In this document: positions 6,566 through 6,568 of the stretch, piece by piece | How the letters are laid out: each line of letters opens with the position of its first letter | How positions within the stretch are numbered: the stretch's first letter is position 1 | Source of the DNA: Gammaproteobacteria bacterium | Lineage (GTDB): Bacteria; Pseudomonadota; Gammaproteobacteria; Pseudomonadales; Pseudohongiellaceae | DNA: 6,568 nt | Direction: 5' to 3' | Assembly: GCA_016762995.1 (NCBI GenBank) | Contig: JAESUT010000004.1 | Span: forward strand, 1 to 6,568 | Made by a program: the position numbers and the translations under genes | Notes under the pieces: model-generated | What the model was told of the DNA's origin: nothing | Databases searched by the model: none | What the model saw: only the letters and a program-made list of their open reading frames with translations

Positions 6566-6568
6566 TAG

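Overview
The window looks like part of a proteobacterial conjugative element, either an integrative and conjugative element or a plasmid. The evidence is an IncP/Tn4371-type trb mating-pair-formation operon next to an AbiE toxin-antitoxin pair. Every recognised gene reads on the minus strand, so transcription runs from the right edge to the left edge. Host species cannot be fixed from the sequence; a gamma- or betaproteobacterium is the likeliest guess, from the close resemblance of TrbB, TrbC, TrbD and TrbE to the RP4 type.

Right part (about 4.45-6.57 kb): abiEi (antitoxin and winged-helix repressor), then abiEii (nucleotidyltransferase toxin) 6 nt later in the same frame, then a small XRE-family helix-turn-helix regulator. 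A rho-independent terminator lies just downstream of the regulator. This block is visibly AT-richer than the trb genes, which suggests a separately acquired accessory cassette.

Middle (about 3.99-4.38 kb): roughly 400 bp with no convincing gene. It holds a cluster of short repeats: three TTGTCA-like hexamers exactly 11 bp apart, further CGTCAA copies, five TAATTG/CAATTA hexamers, an 11-bp direct repeat and two small hairpins. I infer that it is the control region of the trb operon.

Left part (1-3984): trbB (VirB11-type ATPase), trbC (pilin), trbD (VirB3-like) and trbE (VirB4-type ATPase, running off the left edge). They are tightly packed with overlapping or abutting ends. Together they supply two ATPases, the pilin and an inner-membrane subunit of the type IV secretion apparatus; the remaining trb genes would lie beyond position 1.

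The XRE gene occupies the position that trbA holds upstream of trbB in RP4, so it may repress the trb promoter, its own promoter, or both. Other oddities are a Gly in place of the Walker B Asp of TrbE, a predicted 78-residue cyclic pilin core in TrbC, and non-ATG starts on most genes.
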